Below, in pieces: positions 1-13,662 of a stretch of 64,000 bases of DNA. Numbering within the stretch: the first letter of the stretch is position 1; every line of letters begins with the position of its first letter. This DNA comes from Madurella fahalii. Taxonomy: Eukaryota > Ascomycota > Sordariomycetes > Sordariales. Position numbers and translations under genes: made by a program. Under the pieces are notes generated by a model, which did no database searches, was not told the origin of the DNA, and was given only the letters and a program-made list of their open reading frames with translations. The stretch covers positions 1,736,001 to 1,800,000 of the forward strand of contig CM056875.1 in the NCBI GenBank assembly GCA_029876055.1. The letters run 5' to 3'.

Positions 1-3000
1 CTCCAGGCAGAGAAGGGCTTGAACGCGGCAGGGCCCTCACCCTGGGACATCACAAATCGAGCAAGCTGATTCCAGGCTCTAACGTTGATCAGGCATGCTT
101 CCTTGTGCGCGCTGCCGGGAACCACTAGCTTCTCCATCAGATGAACCGCCGGTCGTAGGTCGGGCGGTGAAACCCAGAAAAGGGTGCAGAGAAGGTCGTG
201 GTGGTTCCTCAGAGCCGCCAAATCGTGCTGATGGACGGTGTCTTCCTTGAGATATTGTCGGTTGTGGTTAGGGAGGGTTCTGGCCACCAAATTTTTGATA
301 TCGTTATTGCGTCCCGCTTGTTTCAGACGCTGGATTGCCAGGGCAAGCAGCTTGACGAAGATGTGAAAACATCGGTCCTCGGGCTCGATGGATAAGGACG
401 GGCTGCCATCTAGTTCCTCAAGAAATTGAGGCGACTTGTACACCTCCTCGTTCCTTAGATGCGCAAGGTTCTGCGAGCCGAAGAAGTCGAAAATGGTGCC
501 AATAATGCCAGTGCATTTATACCAACCCCATTGCTGGACGAGGTAATGGCAACGAGCTACCAGGGCTCGGCAGTAGTCGTTGAAACCAGGCGGCTGTCGG
601 GGGTTTGATTTGTACAACTCAAAGACAGGCTTCAACAGCTGTTGTGGCAGCGTCCACCCTTCCATGGGATCAGCGTCCCTCAATCCAGGAACAAGGACTC
701 CAGAGTCATCAATCTCGCAAAGAGGCAATAAAGTGAACATATCTTGCCAAAGCCGCTCAAATGTTTGGGCGTCCGAGCCAGAACCGACCCCACGGCTCAG
801 CATGACGGAGTGGGTGACGTCCCAGAAGGAGCCTCGCGGGATGGCAGCACTTCTCAGGGCTCTCATCATGACTACCCAACAGTTTGCGAGGACCCGATCC
901 GAACGTATCCCTCGCTCTCTGAAAGAAGAACGCTGCAAGTCACCGTAGAGCGCCCGCAGTTGGTCGGTACCAGCATCCAGGAGACGCCCTATGGTGATCG
1001 AAGCTAATTTCTTGAGCAGCTCCTCCATCTTCATGTTTTGCATGGGATGACCGCCCGATGTAAGACTTAACCGGTGCACTGCCAAGATTGCCACGGTAAA
1101 TCGAGCAGCGACCTCAAGTTGCGTTCTCTTTCTGCCTTCGGAAGCCGTGGTCCAGTCAAGTGACTCGAATCGGCTGGTGAAGCCCGGGAATACCTCCAAA
1201 CACCTGGAGAAGAAGGCCTTTTCCTCGAGGTCGTTATGGACACTTAGGGAGCCTAGTATGTATTCAAGGACGAAGTCGGCTGCGTCGATTGCTTTCCGGC
1301 TCGTGGTGGCTTCTGTCGTTGCATCCGAGCCGAGCTGCTCGACAACCCAGTCAACGAGTATGCCAAACTCTGAGGACGTGGTATCACCCCAGGCTCCCCA
1401 TCTCAGCGCCTGCCCGTCGAAAGAAAAGGAAACGGGTGGCCGTTGCTGGCGGATCCGGTCAGACAATCCCCTCTCCATCGCATCACGCACAGCCCCACGA
1501 CCTATAACGGTGCTCTCGTGGAAAAAAGTGCCCCTGTCAAGTGGAAAGATTTCAAAGTGTTGAGTGTAATGCGTCCCATACGGGCCTAACCCCGCGAGCT
1601 TGTCTTGCGAGCGGTGCGCCTGAACATCAATGACAGAGACCTCGGCCGGCAAAGGATCATTTGCGCGAGCGTATTGGGGAGCCTCTAGGTCTAGGTACCG
1701 CGGACGAAGCCTCTTGCGAAATCTGGACTTGGTTTCTCCTATTCTGTCTTTCCCCATAACCAGTGGTTCTTCTGCGTCATTGAACACGTATTGTGAACGG
1801 CTTCCCGGTTCTTGTAGAGTGAAGTTCTTGTCGAGGGGTTCCTGCTCCAATACATCATCCGTTGACTGCCCTAGCGCTCTCCGAGTCCGCCTGTAAAAGG
1901 CATCCAATGTCCGCTTGCGAGAATTGAGTTGCCGCCGTCTGTCCTCACGTTCGTCCGCTTCCAGCTGTGCTGGCCGCAACGCTGGAATGCGATCTTCTAT
2001 CGGTTTCTGAAGTCGGGACCCTGGAGTAGAAGGCGGCCGCGGAACCCGGGACTCTTCGTTGTTGTCCACCGTGACGAAACCATCAAGGCTGGTTTGCCTT
2101 GTTAACTTCCTAGGGAATGAGGAGGTCGACCTTGATCGAGTCGGCGGGGGGTTCAGTGCCAGGTTTGTGGTTATCTCCCAGAGCGCCGGTCTGCTCTTTG
2201 ATTTCTCCGTCTGCCGTGGCGGCGGGGCTGCGATTCTAGGTCTAGTCTTCCCAGATTTCCAGTCCCGGAGAGCAGAGAGGGCGTCGACGTTGTCACTTCG
2301 GGTAGCAAAGCTAATGAGCTTTTTTGAGGGGCTAGCTTTGCCCAGGTTCGCCTTCCTCTTGACCGCACGTGCCGCGATCTTGACGAATCTCGGTGCGTCG
2401 GGCTCCACAACATCCAAGATGCTCAGAAGCGGCGGTGCGGTAGCCCTCTTCCTAGATCTGCGCTTTGCCGAAGAGCCATCGCGTGTCCGGCGTGGATGGT
2501 CAGTTGGGTTTCTCTTTGCCGACGTCGAAGCGCCTGCATGCTTTGACCGGCTGAGAACCTGGGTTATCTTGGGTTGACGAGAGAATTGGCCAGAGTTGCC
2601 TTTGAAGAAGGACTGGGTCCTGCTCTTCTTTTGCTTTTTCACCCTGCGGGATGTGCTGAGGGAGCCGGACCGCTTCCTCGTAGGAAGCATCCAATCAATA
2701 GCATCATCTTCCATCGCGGAATCTCCGTCGTATTCGCCTATGACGGCGGGCGTTGGCGTGGTGCGGACAGGATTCTCTTCTTCATTTTGTCTTCGCCTTG
2801 ATGTATCGTCCGACTCGTCAGAGTCTTCAAATAACAAGAGCGGGGCTGTAATGGATGGCCTCGGAGATCCTTGCCTTGGTAAAGCCACACCACGCCTGGT
2901 ACCACGGTTTGGGGACGGCTCTGGACTTCTCCTAACGCTCCGGGCAGCGGGTTTCTCCTTCGTTTGGTCTAACCTAAGCCAGGAAGCCGGCAGCACTCCA

Positions 3001-4394
3001 CGAATCCTGCGGCTGTTTTGACGGATTACATCTGAGTCACTATCAGAGCTGTGGAAAGAAGCAGTCAGGTTTGACTCGCTGAGCTCGCCCTCACTATCCT
3101 CATTGATCACAATGGGAGTATCCACTGTCCCATTTCCGAGCGGGTCGGCAGTTGACGTCGGTCTTCGGAAAGATGCGGGTGGCGTATGGGGGCGCTCCTG
3201 TACTGGTGACTCGGCCATGTTCCCAAGTTCCTGCGACGGCTCGTACAGTGCCTGCGGTCCTAGCGGCGAAGATGACAAATCCCATACGCTCGGAGGTGGA
3301 GCGGAAGTTGGACGGGGGGACGACCCTTGAGATGAACCTGGCACGGACCTGGGTCGTTTCCGTTGCGTCGCAGGCAGTAACTGAGCGCCCTGACGTTTGA
3401 GAATCCTCCGCTTCTTCCCAGATACCGGCAAAAGCCTTTCTAGCGGGGGAAGCTCATCATCATCCGAGACGCTTGTGGCATCCGTCTGATTTGCACTAGT
3501 CTGCTGGCTGCTAGCCCTCAAATGACCAGGAGAAGATGTTTTGGGCAGCGAAGGGGACAATGCTAGTTCGTCCTCATCGTCATCAAAGGGAATGGGAGCG
3601 CTCTCTTCTGTGCTACCCGTCGGGCCCTCTCCATTCGGATCTTGGCTCTCCTCAGCCTGGTACTCTTGTTCCTGCGAATCCTCCTCTTCGGCAGTCTTCC
3701 GTGCTGGCTGGGTCTCTGGGATGACTCTGATGGGTTTCACGCCATGTGACTTCATGAAGGTCGTATACTGTGCGTTCTCAAGGAGGTATGGATGCTGTTG
3801 GATGGGTTTCCGCGGCCGTAATGAGCGCTCCAGTCGAACAGCCACCTGCCTCGAAATGTCTTCGCTCTCCCCCGGCGTTCCCCATGCCCTCGAGGGGCTA
3901 GGGCGGGTTTGCCGATATGGAGATCCCGGAGGTGTAGGGGTCCTCGAGAGAAGACTCGCAGGCGAGGATGCTGCCGAGCCGGATGTAGTAAATCGGCCAT
4001 AGGCAGTTGGTATTTCATCCTCTAGGATTGGATTCTCAGTGATATCCGGGTGCGTCTTCGAGGGGGTTGCGGGCCCATCATCGACTGCGGTAGCGGGGAG
4101 ACTCCCCGGGCCATGTTCTTCTCCTACTGATCGTGCAGACGGAGCCGGCTCGCCTGACTTCGGCGTTGTTTGTTTCCGAGCCGTAAGGGGCTCAGGCGAG
4201 GCGTGTCTGGGCGAGGAACTAGGGATACTCCATATATCCGTCTTGGCCGGCGTTGTGGGCACAGCCCTGACCTGCGGTTCCCCAACGTCGTTTTCAGAAA
4301 ATCGGTCGCATTGTCCGTTGTCGTACAATTCCGTATAATCGACGCTTTCGTCGTCCGAATCTGGAACCTCTCCCAATTCCCTCCAAGTCTTCAT
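1..4394 (-). CDS. mus7: Mus7/MMS22 family replication-repair protein (5' part; C-terminus beyond window)
   Basis: The minus frame starting at the ATG at 4394 stays open to the left edge, giving about 1,464 residues with no stop and no obvious intron. The N-terminus (MKTWRELGEVPDSDDE) and the basic motif LRPRKPIQQHPYLLENAQY near residue 190 are characteristic of fungal Mus7/MMS22. The last visible residues (VVPGSAHKEACLINVRAWNQ, near the edge) match the conserved domain of that family, so the frame is confirmed at both ends. In yeasts Mms22/Mus7 works with the Rtt101/Mms1 cullin ligase at stalled replication forks in the nucleus. The region between is acidic, Ser/Pro-rich and probably disordered, with Lys/Arg clusters that may be nuclear localisation signals. 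The gene is divergent from the small gene at 4811, with a 416-bp shared promoter. Family assignment is from recognised motifs; the missing C-terminus cannot be assessed. Confidence 0.87.
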   Translation of the reverse strand, partial: MKTWRELGEVPDSDDESVDYTELYDNGQCDRFSENDVGEPQVRAVPTTPAKTDIWSIPSSSPRHASPEPLTARKQTTPKSGEPAPSARSVGEEHGPGSLPATAVDDGPATPSKTHPDITENPILEDEIPTAYGRFTTSGSAASSPASLLSRTPTPPGSPYRQTRPSPSRAWGTPGESEDISRQVAVRLERSLRPRKPIQQHPYLLENAQYTTFMKSHGVKPIRVIPETQPARKTAEEEDSQEQEYQAEESQDPNGEGPTGSTEESAPIPFDDDEDELALSPSLPKTSSPGHLRASSQQTSANQTDATSVSDDDELPPLERLLPVSGKKRRILKRQGAQLLPATQRKRPRSVPGSSQGSSPRPTSAPPPSVWDLSSSPLGPQALYEPSQELGNMAESPVQERPHTPPASFRRPTSTADPLGNGTVDTPIVINEDSEGELSESNLTASFHSSDSDSDVIRQNSRRIRGVLPASWLRLDQTKEKPAARSVRRSPEPSPNRGTRRGVALPRQGSPRPSITAPLLLFEDSDESDDTSRRRQNEEENPVRTTPTPAVIGEYDGDSAMEDDAIDWMLPTRKRSGSLSTSRRVKKQKKSRTQSFFKGNSGQFSRQPKITQVLSRSKHAGASTSAKRNPTDHPRRTRDGSSAKRRSRKRATAPPLLSILDVVEPDAPRFVKIAARAVKRKANLGKASPSKKLISFATRSDNVDALSALRDWKSGKTRPRIAAPPPRQTEKSKSRPALWEITTNLALNPPPTRSRSTSSFPRKLTRQTSLDGFVTVDNNEESRVPRPPSTPGSRLQKPIEDRIPALRPAQLEADEREDRRRQLNSRKRTLDAFYRRTRRALGQSTDDVLEQEPLDKNFTLQEPGSRSQYVFNDAEEPLVMGKDRIGETKSRFRKRLRPRYLDLEAPQYARANDPLPAEVSVIDVQAHRSQDKLAGLGPYGTHYTQHFEIFPLDRGTFFHESTVIGRGAVRDAMERGLSDRIRQQRPPVSFSFDGQALRWGAWGDTTSSEFGILVDWVVEQLGSDATTEATTSRKAIDAADFVLEYILGSLSVHNDLEEKAFFSRCLEVFPGFTSRFESLDWTTASEGRKRTQLEVAARFTVAILAVHRLSLTSGGHPMQNMKMEELLKKLASITIGRLLDAGTDQLRALYGDLQRSSFRERGIRSDRVLANCWVVMMRALRSAAIPRGSFWDVTHSVMLSRGVGSGSDAQTFERLWQDMFTLLPLCEIDDSGVLVPGLRDADPMEGWTLPQQLLKPVFELYKSNPRQPPGFNDYCRALVARCHYLVQQWGWYKCTGIIGTIFDFFGSQNLAHLRNEEVYKSPQFLEELDGSPSLSIEPEDRCFHIFVKLLALAIQRLKQAGRNNDIKNLVARTLPNHNRQYLKEDTVHQHDLAALRNHHDLLCTLFWVSPPDLRPAVHLMEKLVVPGSAHKEACLINVRAWNQLARFVMSQGEGPAAFKPFSAW

Positions 4395-4810
4395 GGCTCC
4401 GTGTTATCATATCCGTGAAATCGTTTGGATCATGGTCTCAGTGTGCCAAAAGGACTATCGCCGGATACCAACATCAAAAGGTGACGAGAACAGCAGGGTA
4501 CAGAGTACCTCTAATGATACGCATCCAAACGCGTAAATTGAGTGGGACGCGACTTGAAAGCTCTGGTGGGGCTGGCGCGGCGTTCCGCTGCAGCGTTTGC
4601 CTACCAGGACGGGAACTGCAGCAACGCCCGGGTTTTACCGGAGGCTCCGTGCCTTGTACCGTATGAATGCCGTTTCTTTTTTTTTTTTTGAGCAAACGTC
4701 TGCTCCGTTACACAGGCCCTTGGTCAAACTCTCACAAACCGATAGTTGTTGTTCTCCTGACAAATACAAGCAGACGCCTCATTCTGTTAGCATTGCCCCT
4801 ATCAACCAAA

Positions 4811-5114
4811 ATGAGCACTCAATCCAAGCTTCTAACAGTCGGCTTGATTTTGGCTTTCGGGATTGGTAATGGTATGCAAAATTCCAACTCTGCATGTGGC
4901 CAGCCACACGCTGACCTTTCGCGCAGCTTATTACGCCTTCAACCCTAGTTTGAAGGAGTTAAAGGAACAAAGAGAAAGTGCAAATACGAGGTCAGTTAGG
5001 TTCTTGCAAAGCAGTGTCGCATGTCGAGACTTATATCCGAGCAGCAGAACACTCCAAAATCAGAAAGCCTCTAGGCCGCGGCAGCAACACGACCAGCAAC
5101 AAGAGTCAGGATAA
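4811..5114 (+). CDS. Small single-TM protein, uncharacterised (spliced)
   Basis: A good fungal start context (CAACCAAAATG) opens a short exon encoding MSTQSKLLTVGLILAFGIGN, a likely membrane anchor. An intron follows, from the donor GTATGC at 4872 (or GTAATG at 4866) to the acceptor CAG ending at 4926, with a CTGAC branch site near 4909. Exon 2 continues AYYAFNPSLKELKEQRESA, a charged helix, and can run to the TAA ending at 5114 (about 82 aa). A second, in-frame 54-nt intron (GTCAGT at about 4989 to CAG) is possible and would shorten it. The size and layout recall small mitochondrial inner-membrane subunits or assembly factors, but I do not recognise the family. The N-terminal exon and intron are well supported; the 3' end is uncertain. 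Confidence 0.5.
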
Positions 5115-5936
5115 AACAGCAACTGCTGGTCTACACAGTGTAATTCTCGCACCACGGCCGTTTCCAGCTTCAGGTCGCATCGTGACCCTGGAATTGTTTG
5201 CACCCAAAGTAGGCTGTTATCTAGAAGCGCTCTGGGATATGACACGCAGGAGAGACCGTTGACTCGACCGTTCCATTCACAAAACGAATGCCAGACGAGC
5301 AGCGTAGCCCCGCGAGCATTACGTCCACTGATCTGATTGAAAGGAGCATGGACCCTTTTGATATCAGCAGTATGAGATACCAATCGCAATGGTGTTCGGT
5401 CTTGGGAAGGTTGATAATGCTGAGGGTGGAAAAACAAGGCTAGAGGTCAAAGAACTTATCCCGGGGAATGCTCTCCAACCACGGTTGTGGGAGGGTACAA
5501 TGTAACTTTATAGCTCGGCTGTATTGATCTTTTGTATAAGAGCCCTTACTAAATCGTTCGGTAGAAAAGAGGTCTTCAATAGGTATGGCGGATGCCGAAT
5601 CCAACTTTTAACACAAGGCCCATAAGGCGCGGCGCAACAGAAACGCCCAGGCCACCGTTACACCATGACGCTATGCGGGGCTCTGGAGTCGCTCCGCATT
5701 TGCAATTAAGCGGGAAGAACAGGACCAGGATCCCCAATCAGACCACCTCGAATTCCGAGCTGGCCATCTGCCCGAAAAAAAAGCTCGTCTGTGCATGACT
5801 TCAACACCTCACACAAAACAACCTCGACGAACGAGCTCGAGGCCGCCAGCCGCGCCGGCAACTCAATTGGACCCATCTCCCTTCTCCATTCCGTGTTGAG
5901 CGATACCGAACGACGAGTTCCCAAATATCCGCAACC
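5115..5936. other. Intergenic, cox5 upstream region
   Basis: No convincing coding frame in about 820 bp. The minus-strand open stretch at 5060-5437 overlaps the small spliced gene and shows no recognisable protein. The part just before 5937 presumably holds the cox5 promoter and leader; I see no distinctive element. Confidence 0.5.
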
Positions 5937-6760
5937 ATGTCGCCCGTACTTCGCAACGCCCTGGTGCGCGCCTCCCGACCGTCGGCAACGGCTGCCCTCG
6001 GCTACCGCGCCGCCTCGACGCACGCCATCTCCAACCCGACGCTGGCCAACATTGAGAAGAGGTGGGAGGGCATGCCGATGCAAGAGCAGGCCGAGCTCTG
6101 GATGGCCCTGCGTGACCGGATGAAGGAGAGCTGGACTGAGCTTACCCTTCAGGAGAAGAAGGCCGGTAAGTTGTGAATGCCAAGACCTTCCACGGCGATC
6201 CGTCAATACCTACCCGATGCAACGGCGTGCAATTCTGAGCTCTGTGCAAGCTCGAGCAATTGCACTTTGATGGATTGCGATGGTTTCGGGAACGCCAATT
6301 GATGGAAGGAGAGCTGAAGGAGCTTCCCTGGATGCCGACGTCACCATCCATCCCCCATTGGCCTGGATACAGATATCACCAGCGGATGCTAACCCAACCT
6401 CAACCAATGCAGCCTACTGGATCGCCTTTGGTCCCCACGGTCCCCGTGCCCTTCCCCCTCCGGGCGAGAACAAGAAGGTCGCTCTCTATACCGCCATCGG
6501 TCTCGGCATCAGCTTCATCGTCTTCGCTGCTCTGCGGTCATTCGCCAAGCCGGCACCGCACACCATGACCAAGGAATGGCAGGAGGCGACAAACGAGTAT
6601 CTCAAGGTACGTGCATTTCTTTGCTTTGTGATATTTATTCTATCGATGATGGCTAACACGAACACGCTCACAGGGCCAAAACTCGGACCCGTTGACCGGT
6701 ATCTCGTCAGAAGGTTACAGTGGCAAGGGCCATGTGCAATCTCCTCCGTCAAAGGCATAA
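5937..6760 (+). CDS. cox5: Cytochrome c oxidase subunit 5 (mammalian COX4 homologue), mitochondrial
   Basis: Three exons, 5937-6165, 6413-6606 and 6674-6760, give 169 aa. Intron 1 (6166-6412) has GTAAGT, a GCTAAC branch near 6388 and CAG; intron 2 (6607-6673) has GTACGT and CAG. The N-terminus (MSPVLRNALVRASRPSAT) is an Arg/Ala-rich mitochondrial presequence. The core has the COX4-family features: IEKRWEGMPMQEQAELWMAL, then KKAAYWIAFGPHGPRA, followed by a single transmembrane helix (ALYTAIGLGISFIVFAALR) and the intermembrane-space tail with TKEWQEATNEYLK. The length matches fungal Cox5. It is a nuclear-encoded structural subunit of complex IV in the inner membrane. The first intron is long for this window; such introns can carry regulatory signals, though none is evident. 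Confidence 0.95.
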
Positions 6761-8602
6761 ATCAGTCGCGCTTTCCTTTGTCAATAGATGCAGCTTTTCA
6801 TACAGGAAATCGCCTGTATAACACGAGTCTGGAGAGGAACCTCTTGGTGGACGGAGTATTGGGGCTTACAGGGGCTGATATCGGGTGGTGTAAATATTGT
6901 ACAACCCTGACAATGCGACATCGTTTCCTTGACATTCATTTGCTGTGGGACGGCTAGCCGTCGATCGGTTCTCCTTGTTGCTGCCATCCTTGAGCACCGA
7001 TGAACGAGAAGAAGCAGGGGTCAATATCAGGGCTTGAAGGCCATGACGACACTCGGCCTGCAAGAAAGTTTCTTCGTTAAGAACTTGACGCCCGAGTATT
7101 GTTGCATGTACATGCCCACCGGACAAGAAATCGTGCGTACCGTGTATCATCCTCTCGAGTCCCAGTGGGACAACAGGTAATGTGCACCCACAAACACTGA
7201 CAAGGCGCATACGTTGTACTGTGTCCCGTTGGGGTTCCAGCAAAACACAGAAGCAATATCTTTTCCAATCTTCGTTACGGTGTACGACGTTTAGTATCAC
7301 ATGTCAGGGAAAGCTCGAGGTCCGGCAATGTCAACTGATAAGGGAAGACAGTAGTGCACAGAATAAGATTCTGCTTAATTTCTGATCGCTATTTTGTAGG
7401 CTTCTTGTTTTCAACCATTAACGTAAGACGAAGGAAAATGCAGGACATCATCACTTCAGAGTTGCTCGTCTTAAGTCTATTCCATGCCCAAACAGTGCAA
7501 GAGAGGCTCAGTGTTAGCTTGTTGTATAATACGCTTCTGCGGGTATATCCTGTCCTTTGCTTTACTCTTGTTTAAGGTGAATTGCAATCAGCAGTGTCGT
7601 ACAGAGTCTCAGTCCCCTAGTTCAGTCTAATCTAGCTATTATACTCTGCTAAGTGTTCTCTACATTGGATGTTAATGCCTTTACTGTAGTGGATAGCCCG
7701 ACTCCGAGCCAGGTACTGTGGATCGCGTCCCTACCTATCGCCGCAAATACCGCAAATTGAGGGGAGCTGCAGGACCGACGGCAAGGCGTCGTCGAGTTGC
7801 CGTGCGGCTCGATTACCGGCTGATTAGAGAGCCTTAATAGCTGAAGCTTCCAAGCAGCATTGGCTTGCAGCTCCCCCAGATCATGAAGCTCGGGCTCGCT
7901 CTCATTGGCGGAAAATCAATCGGTGTTACGCTGTTCTCAGCGTCCCCGGCTCGACCACAGCGGGGCATCGTGCGTCGATTTTGCCGGCGCATTGGCTGCT
8001 GGGAGCCGGGGGATGCGCGGGGGTTGTCCAGGGCCGCGGATCTCTCTCTTTTTTTTTAAACGTCCGGCCGGTATCCAGCTCTAAGACTCGGCTTCATAAA
8101 AAAACATTTTACCATGTCTTCAGCAATCCACGCCATCACTGCTGGTATCTTCCTTTCTTCTGCGAGAAAGCGGAGGAAGGACACCATCCTACACACGCAA
8201 CGGCGGGTTTCGGACTAGGAAAGCCCTGCGACAAGTTGTTCCGAGCTTGCTCTCAGAGCTGGTGCCCGCTGATCTGCGATCGGGTTACCGTGGGGGTGAT
8301 CTTATCACCTCAAGCGACTGGATTCGCTTTGTTGCATCGGCGCGAGGAGGGAGCTGCCACGCCCTTCGAAGGTACCCATATTCAGTATTGCTATACCCAG
8401 ACGTCTCGTCTCCTGGTGAGTTTTAGCTAACCGGCAAGTTTAAGGGTTTGGCGCCGGCAACTTCAAGTGCATAGTTCTAGGTTGCGTCATTGGTGGAGCG
8501 CCGACATCCACCGCGAATCCCTCGGGTTTCCTATAGATTCTTCCGCGTCCGCTACGCCCCTCTCCCGAACTTCACCTCTTACTCTTCCTCATATCACCGG
8601 CA
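6761..8602. other. Intergenic, no gene supported
   Basis: About 1.8 kb between cox5 and gut2. Short open frames on both strands (for example minus 6866-7300 and plus 7981-8430) show no domain, no good start context and no splice structure. The last few hundred bases are the probable gut2 promoter. Nothing else distinctive was seen. Confidence 0.5.
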
Positions 8603-10709
8603 ATGTCGAGGTTCGCACGAGTCAGGCGACTGCTACCCTCTCTCGCCATCGCCGGCGCGGCAGGCGGCGCGCTCTACTACACATACCGTCCCCGAAACAT
8701 CCCCGGATACGAAGGCCCCGTGGTACCGCCCCCAATCTTTGGTGCCGACGGAACCTTCAAGCTTCCCCGTTTCCCGCGCGTGAAGTCGCGTCTCGAGCAG
8801 ATCGCCGATCTCAAAAAGAGTAATAGCGGGAGCAAAGAAGACGAGTATGATATCCTAGTTGTTGGTGCTGGAGCGACTGGGGCCGGGGTGGCTCTCGATG
8901 CCGCAACGCGCGGGCTCAAGGTCGCTGTGGTCGAGCGCGGTGACTTCAGCTGTGGGACCAGCAGCAAAAGCACCAAGCTCGTCCATGGCGGAGTGCGCTA
9001 TCTCGAGAAGGCCGTCTGGAACCTGGATTACAGCCAGTATCAGCTCGTGAAGGAGGCGCTGAAAGAGCGCACCTACTTCTTGCAGACTGCCCCACACTTG
9101 AGCATGTGGCTACCCATCATGCTGCCCCTCGACAAGTGGTGGAAGGTCCCATACTATTGGGCGGGTACCAAGTTCTACGACTTCCTTGCCGGGAGCGAGG
9201 GCATCGAGAGCTCGTACTTCCTGACCAAGAGCAAGGCCATCGATGCGTTCCCCATGCTCAAGCAGGCCGGCCTCGTCGGCGCGCTGGTGTACTACGATGG
9301 GGCGCACAACGACTCGAGGATGAATGTTTCGATCGGCATGACCGCAGCCCTGTATGGCGCCACAGTGGTGAATCACATGGAGGTCACCGGCCTTTTGAAA
9401 GACGAGAACGGCAAACTCTGCGGAGCCACGGTCAAGGACAGGATCCCTGAGAGGGACGGTAAGAAGACAAACAGTTTCAACGTCAAAGCCAAGTGTGTCA
9501 TCAATTGTACTGGCCCCTTCACCGACGGCATCAGGAAGATGGACGACCCGAAATGCAAGGAAATAGTGGCGCCGGCATCGGGAGTGCATATCATCCTTCC
9601 CGGTTACTACAGCCCGGCCAAGATGGGCCTGATTGATCCTTCGACATCTGACGGGAGAGTCATCTTCTTCTTGCCTTGGCAAGGCAACACGATCGCTGGT
9701 ACCACGGACGAACCGGCCGCCATCTCCACCAACCCTCTCCCCGACGAGAAGTCGATCCAGTGGATCCTAAACGAAGTCAGCCACTACCTCTCCCCAGACA
9801 TCAACGTCCGTCGGGGTGACGTCCTGGCAGCTTGGTCGGGCCTCCGTCCTCTCGTCAAGGACCCCAAAGCCAAAAACACCGAGTCCCTCGTCCGGAGCCA
9901 CCTGATTGACATCTCAGAATCCGGCCTCCTCACGTGCGCGGGCGGCAAGTGGACCACCTACCGGCAAATGGCCGAGGAGTGCGTCGACGCTGCGATAAAA
10001 GAGTTCGGTTTGCAGACCCGGCCGGTCACCAACGCGCCCCGCGTGAGCGGCACCGAGGCGGTCGACGACGGCGCCAGCCTCGACGGCTCGTGCCAGACGC
10101 ACCGTGTGCGTCTCATTGGCGCCCACGGTTTCAGCCGCACCCTGTTCATCCACCTCATCCAACACTTTGGCGTCGAGACCGAGGTCGCCAAACACCTGAC
10201 GGAGAGCTACGGCGACCGCGCCTGGACGGTGGCGGCCCTGTGCCGCCCGACCGACAAGCGCTTCCCTGCACGGGGCGAGCGTATCTCGCAGCTGTATCCG
10301 TTCGTGGACGGCGAAGTGAGGTACGCGGTCAGGCATGAGTACGCCCAGACGGCGGTGGATGTACTTGCGCGGAGGACGAGGCTGGCTTTCCTGAACGCCC
10401 AGGCGGCGTTGGAGGCGCTGCCAAAGATTATTGACATCATGGGTGAGGAGCTCGGCTGGGATCGGAAGAGGCAGGATGTTGAGTGGCGGGAGAGTAAGTT
10501 CTATTGGCACTGAACAGAGTTGTTGCTTGGAGAGCGTTGTTGCTGACAGAATTGGTCTAGCTGTGTCTTTCCTCGAATCGATGGGCTTGCCCCAGCCTAT
10601 GCTCTCGGCGACGCGGAAACAAGTCGAGCAGGGCAAGATCGACTTCAAGTCGTCGCTCGAGTATCGCATGTACTCGAGACATGATAAGCCCGTTGAGGAG
10701 GAGGCCTAG
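8603..10709 (+). CDS. gut2: FAD-dependent glycerol-3-phosphate dehydrogenase, mitochondrial
   Basis: Exon 1 (8603-10493) and exon 2 (10561-10709) give 679 aa. The intron (10494-10560) has GTAAGT and a TAG acceptor. If unspliced the frame would stop at 10513, but the spliced C-terminus (SFLESMGLPQPML...DFKSSLEYRMYSR) is the conserved GUT2 end, so the spliced form is preferred. The N-terminus has a basic presequence plus a short hydrophobic anchor (SLAIAGAAGGALYYTYRP). The Rossmann FAD site VVGAGATGAG lies near residues 85-94, followed by TKLVHGGVRYLEKA. The enzyme oxidises glycerol-3-phosphate to dihydroxyacetone phosphate on the outer face of the inner mitochondrial membrane and passes electrons to ubiquinone. 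Fungal length is typical, with no EF-hands as in the animal enzyme. Confidence 0.96.

Positions 10710-13662
<2,953 letters not shown>

Noticed and set aside
198..3285. Many plus-strand and short minus-strand frames across the first 4 kb
   Set aside because: Shadows of the long Mus7/MMS22 minus-strand frame.
6866..7300. 144-codon minus frame downstream of cox5
   Set aside because: No protein features; lies in the cox5 3' region.
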